Assembly: GCA_964035545.1 (NCBI GenBank)
Contig: OZ037765.1
Location: forward strand, 10,782,698-10,846,697
Direction of reading: 5' to 3'
DNA length: 64,000 bases
From: Bugula neritina
Lineage: Eukaryota; Bryozoa; Gymnolaemata; Cheilostomatida; Bugulidae
Of the stretch, positions 50,001 through 62,930 are shown in pieces. The translations under genes were made by a program, and so were the position numbers. The notes under the pieces were generated by a model. It saw nothing but the letters and a program-made list of their open reading frames with translations. It did not search any database and had not been told where the DNA came from. Each line of letters begins with the position of its first letter. The first letter of the stretch is position 1.

Positions 50001-53000
50001 GCTTTCTCAAACATTGGTCTTCCCTCCGGGTTCTTATCAGGATGGTACTTCTGAGCCATTCGGAAGTAAGCCTTACGCACTTTACTCTCTTCGTGGCTGT
50101 TTAAAATTTATAAATGAGTATTCACAGCTAGTGCAAAATTTACATAAAGTAGCAAGTTAATTTTAGCATACGTTTGAAAATGCGGGTTTAGCCATGAAAA
50201 GCTAACTAATTGTGTTTGCTATTGAACGTTGTGTTCAATCATACGTACCCTCCTGCACCAGTTGCTAGCCCGAGAGTCTTATAAGCCTCTTCTGTTGACA
50301 TCTCCGGTGGCTTCTTCTCCACCTCGTCCTTCCAAGCTTTCAATATTTGTTTGAGCAAATGAACCTGTAAATTATAAATAACTTAGCAAAAAGTTTTCAA
50401 GAGAATGCAGAACTTTGTAACAGTAAATTAAAATAACAGCACACTGAAGGCAAATTTATATAAACTATAGAATTTTCTCTACAGCCGAAGGGCAATGAAG
50501 TACATGCTATCGGGAGTCTACGCTATGGAATAGGTTAAAACGTGATCTCAATTATCAGTCTGATCCCAGTGCATTCGGAGAGGGTGTAAGGTGTAGCCTC
50601 CTTAGCAGGAGGATGTGAATTGACCGAGTAGTTGCCGACCATTTTTAACCTGCACCTCCGCTATCGACACATATATTCGCCCCATCATTACCTCACATTA
50701 CGTGGCACCCTATATTGTTTACTTTCTCATTAAGCTTATCGATGAAATAAATAAACAACCATGTCCTACCGGCTCTCTGATTGGCCAGTCGGGGAATTTG
50801 CTTGTATCACAAAGATGTTTGAGATAATAGGAGCCACAGAAGAGTTCATTCTCCAGTGGAGGATACACAACCACTGGTATAGGACAATACTGATACATGG
50901 CTTTGGTGTTACTTTGCAGGCGGGGTGTGAAATCTCCTAGATGTGAGGCTATTTTCTCTATCATCAACCGTCTGAAATAAAAACTCACTGTTATACGCAT
51001 AATTGAAAACGGGAAGTTCTAAGTACCAATTATTAACTTTTTAATCTATTTATCATCATTCCATAAAATAATTAATGACACCTTATTTTCTGAAAAGTAA
51101 CTATATCAACGTGAATACTCGAATGACATAACAGTTCAACCTGACATGCCAAAAGCAATAACACTTGTGAACTATTGTTCCACTAATACCATTAAATAAT
51201 TTTGAAGGCAAGACACACTGTCGACATACTTTGACTAGATTAGCAGCAAAAAATAGTTGACGGAATGTGATAAGTAAGGCATACACACCTCATCTCTCCA
51301 TTCCAAATAGCTTCTGGAGTATCAAACTCTCCCAGGAAGATCTCTGCAAACTTCTCTGGTTCATAATGCTCAAGATAACATATCATGGCTTCAGGGAGCA
51401 TGTGGCCCAGAATACTCTTCTGCAATCAACCATTAATACATGATTACAAAAAAAAAAAAATGCTGCAATCAGTAAAAAATTAGAAAACTTTAAACAAAAA
51501 TAGAGAACTTTTAAAGATCAGATGAAAACAATATAAACTTATAGAATCAATGCTTTAAGATGAAAACAAAATATTATAAATATTAGGGTTTAGTATTAGT
51601 TTGATGTGCGCATCATATTTAGGTAGAGAGACTGGTTGGTGATCCGTACCTGCATTATATCAGATGTGTTGTTCTCCTCTGAACGGAAAGCTTGCTGTAG
51701 ATGAGCATACTTGAGGAACTTGGCTATAGGCAGCACGTTGCTGCCGGTGTACATGAGTATGAAGAAGAACGCTCCATTGAGGTACAGTCGTGACAGACCG
51801 GGGTTATCCTGCATTACGTTGTACAGAAGTCGGGCTACTTTCTCCACTATGACTGGGTCAAATGTCACCAGCAGCTGTTGATACAAAATAAGCAGCACAA
51901 GTGAAGCTAACATTTGCTTAGCCATTATTATATCTTTTTAGAAGTGCAGTTTGTTTCCAAATTCATGATTGATATAAATATTCAGATACTACAGATATAA
52001 CATTTTCACAATATTATGCAAATGTATTCACAATGCCGAATATTTTGCTTTCAAAATAATTTAGAAGTTGTGCTCTCCACAGGGCACAAAGTTCATGTAA
52101 CATGATCAGCAGAGCCAACTTTAAAATCAAAACCTGAAAAAGTTGAAGCAACCTACTTAGTGTACCACTGTGATAATCTTAATTCAGCAGTTTACATATG
52201 TGTTAACAGTTCAACATTTTATTTCATTTCTGCATTATTAAATAATTAAATGTTTTTTGCAAAACTAATAATTTCCAAGATTTATTTGGTATACAATTTC
52301 CCAAAGGTGCTTCCTGGTAACTTCATACAGAAGTGAGCAGGTGTAATATTTCAAAACTACTAGTTAGTTACAATCTAGTAAGTTAATGAATATACGCATG
52401 ACACAAACAGCAAGTCTACACTAGTGTAATTTAACTACAAATATAATTCAAAACAAAGTAGAAGCTAACAGAGGTGAACTATGTTTACCTGTACTATATG
52501 AGGGAGGCAGGTAGCATCGCTCAGTAACCGCTGAGCTCTTGGTAGGGGCCGTATTACAGACCCAACATCATTTCTGCTAGGATAGTAATCTAAGATCCTA
52601 AAAATAAGTAAATTCATAATAATATACAGTTTTAAGTATCATCTGGAAGATAAAATTGTAGATTTTTATTGTATGCCTAACAAGACAGCCAGAAAAATTT
52701 TTCATAGTTTACCGATCACCTAACGGAAGAAATGTATCCTTTTTAACTAAAGTATGATATACAAGTTGCACTATATATACTCATGCTTGTTTACAGACGT
52801 CATCCCTGTGGAGATTTTAAGTCCGTGCAACTAACCATGCTAGTCAAATGGCTAGTGGTTGTTTAAAGCAGCGCAGAAGCAATTAGGACTTCCCTGACCC
52901 CACCAATTATCCTTAAGGGATTTGAACTCATGATCTAGCACATAGATGTCATACTAGGCCAGCGTTCTAAGCACTAGACCATGGCTGCTTCACGTTGTAT

Positions 53001-56000
53001 CATTATATTCATGCAGATATACAATTGAGCTATTAATATCAACATTCGGGCATTAATTATTACGTTCACTGTAGAGAAACACTGTATGATTGGCCTGATG
53101 AATTGCTTACCTGTTGAGCATATTTAGGACTAGAATAGCCAGGTCAGTCTCGTTAAGCACAGAAGAGGAAGTGGCTACTAGACACCACTTGAGTTGAGGG
53201 ATGGTGTACAGAGGCCTCCACCCATCCATTCCTTGTGCCCAGCACCTGGTCTTTGCATGTATAGAACCTTCGCTATATAATTCTTTCATCTATGAAAAAC
53301 AGGCATTAATGTAGCAAATAGATTAACATATATGAATGTACTTTGCATCAAACCGGCTTTGTTAATGAACACTAAAATACTGTAACACCAGTTACCAAAA
53401 ATAGTGAATTATAGACACTTTATAAGTAAAAACACAAAATGTTCTTAATTTCAAGCAAGGTGAACATAATTAAACAGTTTATCTTCCATCCCATTATGAT
53501 TTTACCAGCATTCTGTTTAACATTTTTGAACTAAAATTCTTCTAAAATAAGCACCTCATCGAAACCGAAAGGTCCAAGTCTTTCCTTGTCCTTGTTACCA
53601 TAGTACCATTCCTTCTCACTCTCTCTCTTCATGTCAGCAGACGCTTCTATGACATTAGACTGCAGGGGAACAGTGGCCCGGGTGGTGTGAAGGTGGGAAA
53701 GAGGCAGCAAGTCTACCAACACCCTGATGCCGTTGGCATCCATCACTTCTTTCACATTTTTCTACAAGTATACACAACATCATCACTTTCAATCTCATAT
53801 ATAAAGGAGTTGTCATTACTCAACTGTTGCCACAATTATCTGAATAACCTGAACAATTACCAGAAACTTTACTTTACCAGGGAAAATTTACTAGCCAATT
53901 ACAATAAAACGAAACAAAAATAAAATCTTAACCAGTACTAAAGAAATTAGTCAACAAAATAGTCTATATATATATAATTACACATATTAAGCAATACCTT
54001 GTTTTGTATGAGTTTGTTCAGGAACTGTAGAAGACGGTCTCTCTCTAGCTTGTCTGTGCTCTAAAAAAATTAACAAAAAGTAAACTTGCAACAAATACCA
54101 ACTGTTACAGTTATAATAAAATGGAACAAAACAGCAGTCTATTTCATTGTGTACACAAATAAATACAATACACTCACGCGTTCCAACATGCCAACTATAT
54201 ATTTGGTATCATTGAAAGCACCAATTTCTTCAAAGCACCTTCCATACACAATAGTCATTGCCTGTAAGCACATGCACTTCATCTCTATCCGAGGAGTCAA
54301 AAGAAACCGGTGGTAGAGATCATTGAAGAACTCGTAGGACCTCCTGATTGCCGAGGTTTCTTCTGTACTCTCGGCTTCATCTTCTTCGAGAAGCAGCCGC
54401 AAGTAATACTCTCCTGCAATAACATGACTGGGAGTGTTGACTAAGTTTAACATTCCGTTAATATTCTTTATATGTGCAATAAATGCGAAAAATACAGCTC
54501 TTTTAATCCTAAGCTTTCAATTTGCAATAGTAAAAAAAATTCAACAAGATACATCAAATGCTTTTGTGAAACTGGTGACTGATACAACAACTCTTGGGCC
54601 CTACTCGATTAGCTCAAGTACAGGAGGACACAATTCCAATGTTGATTAGTAAAAAACTTTCTAATCAAAATAAATAATATCCCTTTCATCCAGGTCTGTG
54701 CAAATATTACATTACCAAACATAAGAAGAAAACATACCAATTTTTATCTCGTCTGACAGACAATGATAGGGTACTTCGAACTCATGATGATTCCAGGCTA
54801 TAGTCATAGTAGCCGTGAGTTCTCGGTCTACATTGAATGCTCGAATCTCTGCCTCTAAACATTCCTTTAGCTCTTCCCTGGTCTACAATATTTACTTTTC
54901 ATAGAGGTGACCTCCCAACAGAAATATAAAAAACAACAAATTTATCAACATCAGTTTTTAAATACATATATAAATTTCACCACAACTTCCAAAACTGCTT
55001 TGAAAAATTACATTAGAAGAGCGGCCGTTATGTGAGAAATTAGCACACACAGGTGGACGTGATTAGGTGAGGCAAGAATTGACTTAAGAATATTATTTTT
55101 ACGACCTCAGCTTAAAAGGAAATCTTATCTTGTACTATAAAATCACCACTTTGAACAATACTTCCCAAGCCTTAACACACCAGATCATATTTATGGTTTC
55201 TAAAGTAGAGAGTGTTTTAGTAGGTGTACCTTATAGTTCCACAGCAGATTGGGCTTAGCGTGGTCTTTGTTAAAGTAGTAGTAAAACAGTGGCCAGTTTG
55301 CTTCACTTTTAATCCTTTGTCGCCTTTTTCGCAACACAACAGGCTTTTCCTCTTTCTGAAAATCAACAGACCAACAGCTTTATAAACTCACACTCAGCAA
55401 GTTTATAGTTGCTATCCCTGTGAGAAACCCCTGATAGAAAGGGTTTTTGTTAAATCGAACTAAGGACTTATTTAAATGAGGCACAGGAGTAATTATGACT
55501 GGATGCTCTTCCTAACATCACCAATGGCCTTTACTGGGTTCAAACCCATGACCCCATGTTTACTAAGCAAACGCTCTAACCCCTAGACCACGGCTGCTCC
55601 CTTAACAGCTTTATACTAAATGTATATAAAAACATACTGCTAGGTTTTACAGAGTCATCAGCCCATGTATTGAACGTGAAATAACCTACCTGCTTCTTTT
55701 CCAGACCGATACGAGCTCTCCAATGCACAAGCACGTTCTCAAGTTGTCTCTCTATTAGTTTCCATTGAGGATTCTTTCTTGACTTGCTGAAAGCATCTGC
55801 AGCCATTTTGACACTGTCCCGGATGTGCATTCTGTCAGCTTCCTTCTCTGGAACCTCATCAGTTGAATCCAGGTAGGAGAGTAAGCCACTTGGCTGAAAC
55901 ACTCTACTTTATCAATAACAAAGTAGACATATTCACATCCATGTATCCACCAACTTTGAAAACTGTTTATAGCAGTCTCCTAGCAACCCTAACATTCCTC

Positions 56001-59000
56001 CAGCATCATAACCATATAAGGTAGTGAATAGATGAAACGAGTGTATGATTCAATACTGCTGACCAGAGCACAGTTAAAACAACTGGTATGAATATCAAAG
56101 CACAACAAAAAGTCAGAATTATATGTGCATACAGGCTATGCATGTTTATCGCATGTACATATAAAATTGATTTATAAAGCAACACACGACATACCATGCA
56201 TCTTTTGAGGAGAGCCATAGCTGTTGGATGACCTGTGACCCAGAGACCAACCAAGTGTCTACTCAACTGTCTGTTGGTAAGGGCTCGGTTATCTGTGCTG
56301 TTAGTAAACATGGCCGTGAGCAAATGTCGTGGCAAAGCTCCTTCTGCCAAAGCCAAATCTTGCATCTTCGCTGCCAACTCGCCATCACCTTCCTCAATGA
56401 TGGCTTTCATAACCAGACCGGCACCTTTAACAATTGCCATAGATGGATGCTGCAAAATCATACAAGCCATCATTTTACAAGATCGAATAAAACAAATAAG
56501 ATATTATATCCTTTAAAGAATCCCTGACATGCTTCATTTATGCAGCAGAAAATATATACATGTATATATATATTAGCTGTCATCTACAAACTGAGGGTTG
56601 TACGCTCAAATAATTTTGTTTTATAAGAGATTCTGTGCTCATGTTGATGACGTTTCCAGCTGGCTCTGAAATGAAAGTTTACGGTTTGAACTTTCAAGGC
56701 AGCTCAGTAATAAAGGTGTGTGTTGCAGCAGCTAAGAATAGTAAGCAATGAAAGTCTTAATTAGTTAGTAGTATTAGCTTCATAATACCACAAACTTCAG
56801 AGCCAGCCAAACAAAATCAGCATGAGCACAGAACTTGTTATAAAACAAAACTATTTGAGCATACAACCCTCAAACAGTCAGAAAATGATAGCTAAAACAC
56901 ATATAAATATTATTTTAATACTGCATAAATGACATGTGTCAGCGATTCTTTGAGGAGACTTGAACACTTTCCACGGTAAATCCGACAAAGAAGCTTTGTT
57001 ATCCAAATATAGTATGGGACTTGTACAGAATGTGATTGCAGCTGCTGAACTTACCTAGTTGACCTTGATATGGGAAATAGAAAGTAGACTGAAAAAATGT
57101 TCCCCTTGTTTCCAATTCACATTAAACTTTCCCTTAATAAATTTAAGCAGCCCGAAGCTATTCTGAATAAACAAAACACGGAAGATAGAGAATACAGCAG
57201 TTGTATGACTCAGTAAATACCTGGAAAAGTTTGTAGAGAGGCCGGCCAGCTTCAGCTACAAGGTTGAGAAAGGTGTCAAAGTGTTTGCTGTCCGTAGTCT
57301 CACTGTACGGAGCACATAGTGAGAATGTCATGAAGTCCAGCATGGAGCTTATGATTAGCGCACCAGTACCTTGATTCTAAAACAGAAATACTAAGTTAAC
57401 CTAGCATCTATTATGGAAACAATCACTGTGCATATGTTACAGGTGAGAAACAAACATCATCCAATTCAAATAAAATCGTATACAACAATTGAAACATGAA
57501 ATGGCCAAACCTTCATGGCTTCGATGAAAAAAATCTGCTATTGAAAAATTTGCACAACTGTAAACATGACTGGCATCTCAACATAGCTTAATGTGCTGCT
57601 TTTTACTAATAATGTTGAAAATCAAAATGTCAGAGCACTAAATGCAATAATACTATTTAAGTTTATGTGATATATTCATCAAAACACATAAACTATGCAA
57701 AAAAATTTAAAAACATTGGCTGCTGCTGAATTTTGAACATTATATAATTTTGATGACGCCAGTTTTGACAATAACAATTTATAATTATAACATTCGTGTA
57801 GTGATAAGTGATGAAATGCAAGTAAAACATTTCAGCAATTAATATCATTGTCATTTGATAATAATTTCATAGTTACATACATACATTAATCTCCTTGGAA
57901 CAAGTCAACAAAACAGATAAATTTTGTCACACCAAATTAAATTGTAAAGGTAATAAAAATATATTATCAGAAATAGAGCCGCGCAAACTCCCAACAAATT
58001 ACGCCTTTTTGGATCCAGCAGTTGCTCTAAATTATAACAATTGATCACACCTAAGATTTCACTAAGAATGTATGAAGCTTGGTTGATGTATAAAACTCAT
58101 TTTTGATAGAAAGAAAAAATTTATAACATCATATTACTGTGAAACGAAGAAAAAACGTTAAGAACATAACAACTTACAGCATTAGTCGTGAATTTGTTGA
58201 GCAGACTTTGCAGGAATTTTTCTGTTGCGAGTAGAGATGATTTGTTCAGTTGCTCTTGTCTCAGTTCATAGTTGTCATGCATCGGCATGAGCAGTGCGTT
58301 GAGCATCTCTATAGATGCGTGAGTCACACCATCATTTTGCCTTTTTAAGGCTTTTACGACTTTCAGGCCCAACTTTTCCCTCATTCTACAACACAATATA
58401 AAATCTTCAACTTTGCTAAAACATTTTTTTTCGGTCATTCAACGTGACAAAATAACTGATAAATATATAAAAATAGATGTTATGAGCTAACGTGGGAAGT
58501 TTGGTGAAAGCAGCAAATCCAGCCTTAGAGGCTACTAGTCTTCGAAGGGCGTGAAACTGCTTTTCTAATTCTTCATTAGGAATGGTAGCTTGATTTCCTT
58601 CTCTTGCAATCAGAGCTGAGAGAGCACCATTTATCAGCTTTTCTTTATTCTCTGAGAAGAAGCCCTACACGCAGTCATTAATTACCAAGTTAATAAATGA
58701 ATAGAAAGGATCAAAAACACAACACTAAAACCTGACTCAATAGGGCAGTACTTCAGCCAGACTAGTCTTAACCAAGTATACCTGCTTTACCCATAAGAAA
58801 GTTTATTCTCTTACCAAAGATTATATTATAAATCTTTTTGCGATAAAATTTAAGTCATTATTTTTTCAAAACGGTTGTTTCTAAACTTATCGATAAAATT
58901 TACAATAGAATAATGAAGGAGAAAAGTAACCTCAGCTGTGACAGCATGTAAGAGCCCGCTGTACGATATGTTGCAATTGAATCTGTTGACGGCCATTGCA

Positions 59001-62000
59001 AAGTCAATGTTACTTGGAGGAGACTGAATGAACCTGAGATGCTGACTCTCCACCTCCTCATCGACAGCTTTGGTGAAGGGACCTACAGCAATGCCAGTCT
59101 TACATTATTGTACATTACACTCTATACAGAAACTACAGGCAGAGACATTTAGCACAATTCTAGAGAATAAATGTAAATGTCACTAGTAATCCATCAAACA
59201 CACTATTAAAATTTATTGCAAAAACGTTGTAATTTATATTTTCAGTATAATAGCTCAAACAAAGCATATAATATCTTACAAGTAATAACGAACAGTCTAT
59301 CTTGACAGTCATTCAGTATATTTAATTTTGTTTAAAATTATACATAATATATTTATGATTCTTTTTTAATACAGCACATTCTATTAACTGTCAATGTAAT
59401 ATCGAGCAATTTTTAAAATATTCACAATTTATACTGATATTATTATACAACATTACTATATATAATAAATATGTTAGTAAGAAACACTTGCCTAGCCGCT
59501 TCCCTCGATCAGTAAAGTTCATTTTAACACAGACGTCTCTGTTACCCGAGGCTCTCACGCCATCTAGAACTGAGGCTATGAGAGAATCCCTTTCCGTACT
59601 TGTGTATGTCCTGATAGCACCTTTCACATACTCTATACTAAACATCTGTGGATTGACTTCACTGCGAACTATTGAAAATATCTACAAAATTAACATTTAA
59701 CTCATAAACTTTTAGCTAACCATTCAACAAAGAGGAAATGGAATGCTATAAAAACAGGAAACAAGAACACACATCACAAAGAGGCTTGAGTGTGACGACG
59801 TGATAAGTTGCTGGGTCACGCTCTAGTAGACAGGTTTCCGTCAAACAGAGGATTCTTCTAACAGGATCTAGATGTCTCTGGCAGTGTTTTTGTACCATAA
59901 ACTCTGCATATGAAGTAACAGCTTCGTCAGTGCTACAATACAAACATACTATACATATACAGGTGTATAAATGTTTACAAGGGTAATACAAGTAGATATA
60001 CATACATTCACAAGTGTAATGGATATACACACTTCATCCTTATAACAGGTGAAAATTGAAACACTTAATTACATGGTTGAGTTACAGCAACAGCTCTCCA
60101 CACAATAGGCATGGTTTGCTAAGTGTTACTTTATAAACTTATATTATACATGCAATAAACATACATCACAATTATTATGTTGTTATATGCATACATAAAT
60201 AACAAAGGTAGTGTTATATAATATGACTATAACATAAAGCAGTTGCCGTGTGGTGTTCACAGTAGAGCACACAGCAGGATTCTCATTGGCGTATCTATGC
60301 TTTACAGAATGACAGGCAATCCTAAGTATAAGCCAACCTGTACTTTCCTAGTCGATGGTTCTGAAATAGCTCAAATGTGATTGGTTCACGGCGCTGCTTT
60401 ATTGAAATACCGATGAATGCTGCAGCTGCCTCTGTCACTGCTTTTATCAGCTGATCCGCCTCTTGAAGTTGGAACAAATGCTGAAAATACAAACACAAGA
60501 AGTTATTGAATGACATGAACAATGCCATCTGACGATTACAGGAGACAGAAATGCAAAATAGAAAAAGGCTGTCTAACGCAGCCAAACTAAATGTTTTTTT
60601 TTCTATCATAAATAAAAAAACTGTTGCAAAGAAAATGCTGATTTAGCTACGTTTCTGTATATGAACACCAAATAATTCAACAAACCACTGAGCTTAACTG
60701 TGCACAGCTGACACTTTTTATGAAAATAAATGGAAACAAAACTCCAAACTACCAAATAAAACAAAACTCACCAGCCGATTAAAGCCTCCATGTATGACAC
60801 AGACCCCGCCAGGAAAATCGCTGACCTACAAATCAAGTAGCACCAGTTTAACATGGCCAGCCATTCAGCAATATGGAAGCACATGGCTCAGTTCAGTCCA
60901 CGGAATTTGAGATCCACAGTTTATACATCGCTTGTTTTTACATATCTGTAATCAACTCTATACACCAAAAATGATTTTAACCCATGCCTAACTATATCAA
61001 AATTAAGAAAATATCTATTTTACTGAAAAATCCTAGTATAGTCTAGCATAAAATGAATAAAAATTGGGTTTTTTAGCTAATATCCTATAAGAGATTTCAA
61101 AATGAGTGATTTTAACACCTTTCAGGATGGATATGTTTTACAGTTTTGAGTAAAGTTTTAGTTTGTTTATTCCAAATAAAATTGTTATCTTCACAGCGGT
61201 ATCTTAGCCAAAGAATAAGTTGACTCACTGTGACAAGCCCCTCCATATCTTTGTAGTCATATGAGCAGAGATGGCGGCCAGCGCTGTCTAGCTGATCTAA
61301 TGATGACGCATTGACATGAAGCGACACTGACACTTTACTTTCAGACCAGTGGTACTTGTATGCTGCAAACTTCTACAAGTAACCGAGTAGTGTGGGTAAA
61401 TACACCAAACAATTATAAAATAATTGCAGAACATTCTGGAAAGATAAATTAAGAAATATGGGAGTGAAAAGCTGTTTAACTTACCTTTCCCTGAGCTACT
61501 GGTGAAGCAAATCTGTCTTGAAAACGCTGCAAAAAGTACTATTTATTTATTATTCAAAACAATTTTATTCATCAGAACTTGAAAAAAGACAATTTCAACT
61601 TGAACCAAGAACAAAACAGAGTTGCTTGCCATTATACTGAAGAAAATTATATTTTCAATGAACTATACTGAGTAAATGAAGTCCACTGCTTTCCTTCTCT
61701 CAAATCATTAGCCTAAGAACCAATGATAGTCACCACTAATAAAAATGTATTATATGTAAAGCCACAAATAAAGGGATGAACTAAAATTGTTGAACAATTG
61801 CTAAACAAAGATTTCTATAAAAGGATATTGCAAAAAAAGTAGATTCGTAAACTTCATAGTGTGTACTAAAATGTACCAGTTATGCAGCAGTTAAACTTTA
61901 GCAGTAATAGAATTTTTACAACCCATAGTGAGCATGTTCTAAATAATCTTTTACATTGTTTAAAATATTTGTATATGAAGCTTAAAGTAATTCAATATAC

Positions 62001-62930
62001 ATTTGTCATGTTGTGAGCTAATTGAAACTAACAATTCTAAATCATTCACCACCATTTTTATGAATGGTAAAATATCTTTCAATTGAAATAAACCCTTTCT
62101 AGCAATAGATAAATTGCAGTGACTATTAATAGCAGAACATCATATTGCAATAAAATTTATGATAAATTCAACATGCTCATAAAGTTCAGATTTTAGCTGT
62201 CTAATGAGCACACAGTGTGATCAATCAAACCAATTTTCATAAACTGCATCTCGACATAGCACTTTGAATCACTGCAAAATTAATTGCAGCATAACGGCCA
62301 AAAAGTTAAACGGTTGCACTTAGTATAGCTAAGAAAGATTCTTACTAATGCCTCTGTTAAAATGTCAGCCCTGTGATCTGTTGAAAACTTCATACTCTCA
62401 GTCTTTTTCGATCCTTTCTTCATCGTTATTATAAATTCATTGTTGCCAGGAGCTTTGATATTTGGTTCAATTTTTATGAATTCGCCATATGGCCACTAAA
62501 ATGAAAACCAAGTGTACTTCTACACAAAAAAGTAAGACAAATGAATAACAAAGTTTATTTAAACATCACATTTCTGAATAAAAACAAACAAGCAAATAAC
62601 CTGATTTGTGATTTCTAATGAGGATGGGTTGTATGTGGTGATGGCTGCAGTCCCAACAGAAAACACTCTTTTGTATCTACCAATAAATGAATAAAGACAA
62701 AATTATTGTAAGGATAGATAATTCATTTTTCAACATGGTTTATTCATTTGCATCAATAGGCAAAAGGATAAACATTAGTGACTGAGAAATGGTTGGTCCA
62801 TAAACAGGCAAGAAATGGTGAATGAGTAGCGAATGAGAACGTACTTGCCACGCCATGAGTGTTTAGTTATAAAGTAACAAACAATATCGTTGTTGTTCTT
62901 CACAACAACTTCTCCCGATTCTTGATCCAT
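41025..62930 (-). CDS. DNAJC13: DNAJC13 / RME-8 endosomal J-domain protein (42 exons, complete)
   Basis: Exons in transcript order: 62845-62930, 62601-62676, 62346-62495, 61485-61526, 61229-61372, 60772-60825, 60338-60480, 59773-59932, 59492-59681, 58931-59082, 58492-58664, 58178-58385, 57221-57376, 56195-56449, 55690-55893, 55230-55355, 54738-54882, 54178-54413, 53998-54060, 53555-53761, 53111-53289, 52489-52597, 51650-51874, 51289-51419, 50770-50971, 50249-50364, 49885-50096, 49428-49687, 48926-49042, 48591-48755, 47763-47936, 47409-47522, 46982-47098, 46137-46320, 44931-45197, 44594-44794, 44294-44375, 43624-43840, 42612-42791, 42182-42368, 41902-42099, 41025-41128. Phases join; 2236 aa (human 2243). 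Similarity to human DNAJC13 is visible in every exon, from [17 protein letters not shown] at the PH-like N-terminus to AGYLT repeats at the C-terminus. Four IWN repeats read LLWNYK, AIWNGE, LIWDNA, LIWNDD. The J domain has HPD at about 1329-1331. The protein recruits Hsc70 to early endosomes and acts with retromer/WASH; this role is inferred from the family. Confidence 0.97.
41714..41761. repeat. Short inverted repeat
   Basis: AAAGGCCAAT at 41714-41723 faces ATTGGCCTTT at 41752-41761 in a DNAJC13 intron, a 10-bp perfect stem with a 28-bp loop. Confidence 0.5.
43018..43153. mobile_element. Small foldback element with 12-bp perfect terminal inverted repeats
   Basis: ACTACGTTCCCA at 43018-43029 faces TGGGAACGTAGT at 43142-43153, and GAATGGAT recurs inside each arm in inverted orientation. 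At 136 bp, within a DNAJC13 intron, it has the shape of a MITE remnant. I see no clear target duplication. Confidence 0.5.
48250..48370. repeat. CAAGT/ACTTG degenerate simple sequence
   Basis: Within a DNAJC13 intron, ACTTGCAAGTCA, ATTCAAGTAAACTCAAGTCA, ATTGACTTGAATTC and CCTTGACTTGACTTC repeat a short CAAGTCA/TGACTTG motif in both orientations. Scattered similar motifs occur at 24140-24330. Confidence 0.6.
49885..50096 (-). other. DNAJC13: J-domain exon of DNAJC13
   Basis: This exon begins in helix II-side sequence [15 protein letters not shown], followed by the catalytic HPD tripeptide and [19 protein letters not shown], the helix III signature. The preceding exon 50249-50364 supplies helix I ([11 protein letters not shown]). 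HPD is the motif that stimulates Hsp70 ATPase, and it is intact. Confidence 0.95.
52796..52991 (-). mobile_element. tRNA-headed SINE, diverged copy (family 1)
   Basis: The minus strand reads GAAGCAGCCATGGTCTAGTG (A-box region), then a B-box-like GAGTTCAAATCCC, then a body with ATTGGTGGGGTCAGGGAAG, CTTAAAATCTCC and CAGGGATGAC. The head matches 55390-55601. The CTTAAAATCTCC...CAGGGAT part matches the copy at 22479 (TTTAAAATCTCC...CAGGGATAG). It lies in a DNAJC13 intron, antisense to plus and co-directional with the gene. Confidence 0.75.
55390..55601 (-). mobile_element. tRNA-headed SINE, full-length copy (family 1)
   Basis: The minus strand begins GGGAGCAGCCGTGGTCTAGG, continues with GGTTAGAGCGTTTGCTTAG (A box) and GGGTTTGAACCC (B box), then a body ATTGGTGATGTTAGGAAGAG, GCATCCAGTCATAATTACTC, and ends near GGGATAGCAACTATAAAC. 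About 212 bp. It fills most of the intron between DNAJC13 exons 55230-55355 and 55690-55893. A- and B-box order and spacing fit an RNA polymerase III promoter. Confidence 0.85.
56574..56894. mobile_element. Foldback/MITE-like element with terminal inverted repeats of about 105 bp
   Basis: The left arm (56574 to about 56681) starts TAGCTGTCATC and carries GAGGGTTGTACGCTCAAATA, TTTTGTTTTATAA, TCTGTGCTCATG and GCTGGCTCTGAA. The right arm (about 56792-56894) is its reverse complement with modest divergence, ending ATGATAGCTA. The about 110-bp centre is unrelated. No open frame codes for a transposase. It sits in the DNAJC13 intron between exons 56195-56449 and 57221-57376. Confidence 0.85.
59490..59491 (-). 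other. DNAJC13: GC splice donor in DNAJC13
   Basis: Exon 59492-59681 ends in CTAG followed by GCAAGT. Only this junction keeps the frame into exon 58931-59082 (giving [15 protein letters not shown]). The nearby GT (AA then GTGTTT) would shift the frame and reach a stop within about 8 codons. It is therefore a GC-AG intron with otherwise perfect donor consensus. Confidence 0.85.

Noticed and set aside
50500-50700. GC-richer stretch in a DNAJC13 intron as a possible mobile element
   Set aside because: No inverted repeats, tRNA boxes or second copy in the window; left uncalled.
55520-55601. Genuine tRNA gene on the minus strand
   Set aside because: The tRNA-like part continues into a SINE body shared with 22479-22619.
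59484-59489. GT donor (AA then GTGTTT) for DNAJC13 exon 59492-59681
   Set aside because: Joining from it to the next exon shifts the frame and hits a stop; the GC donor keeps the conserved protein.
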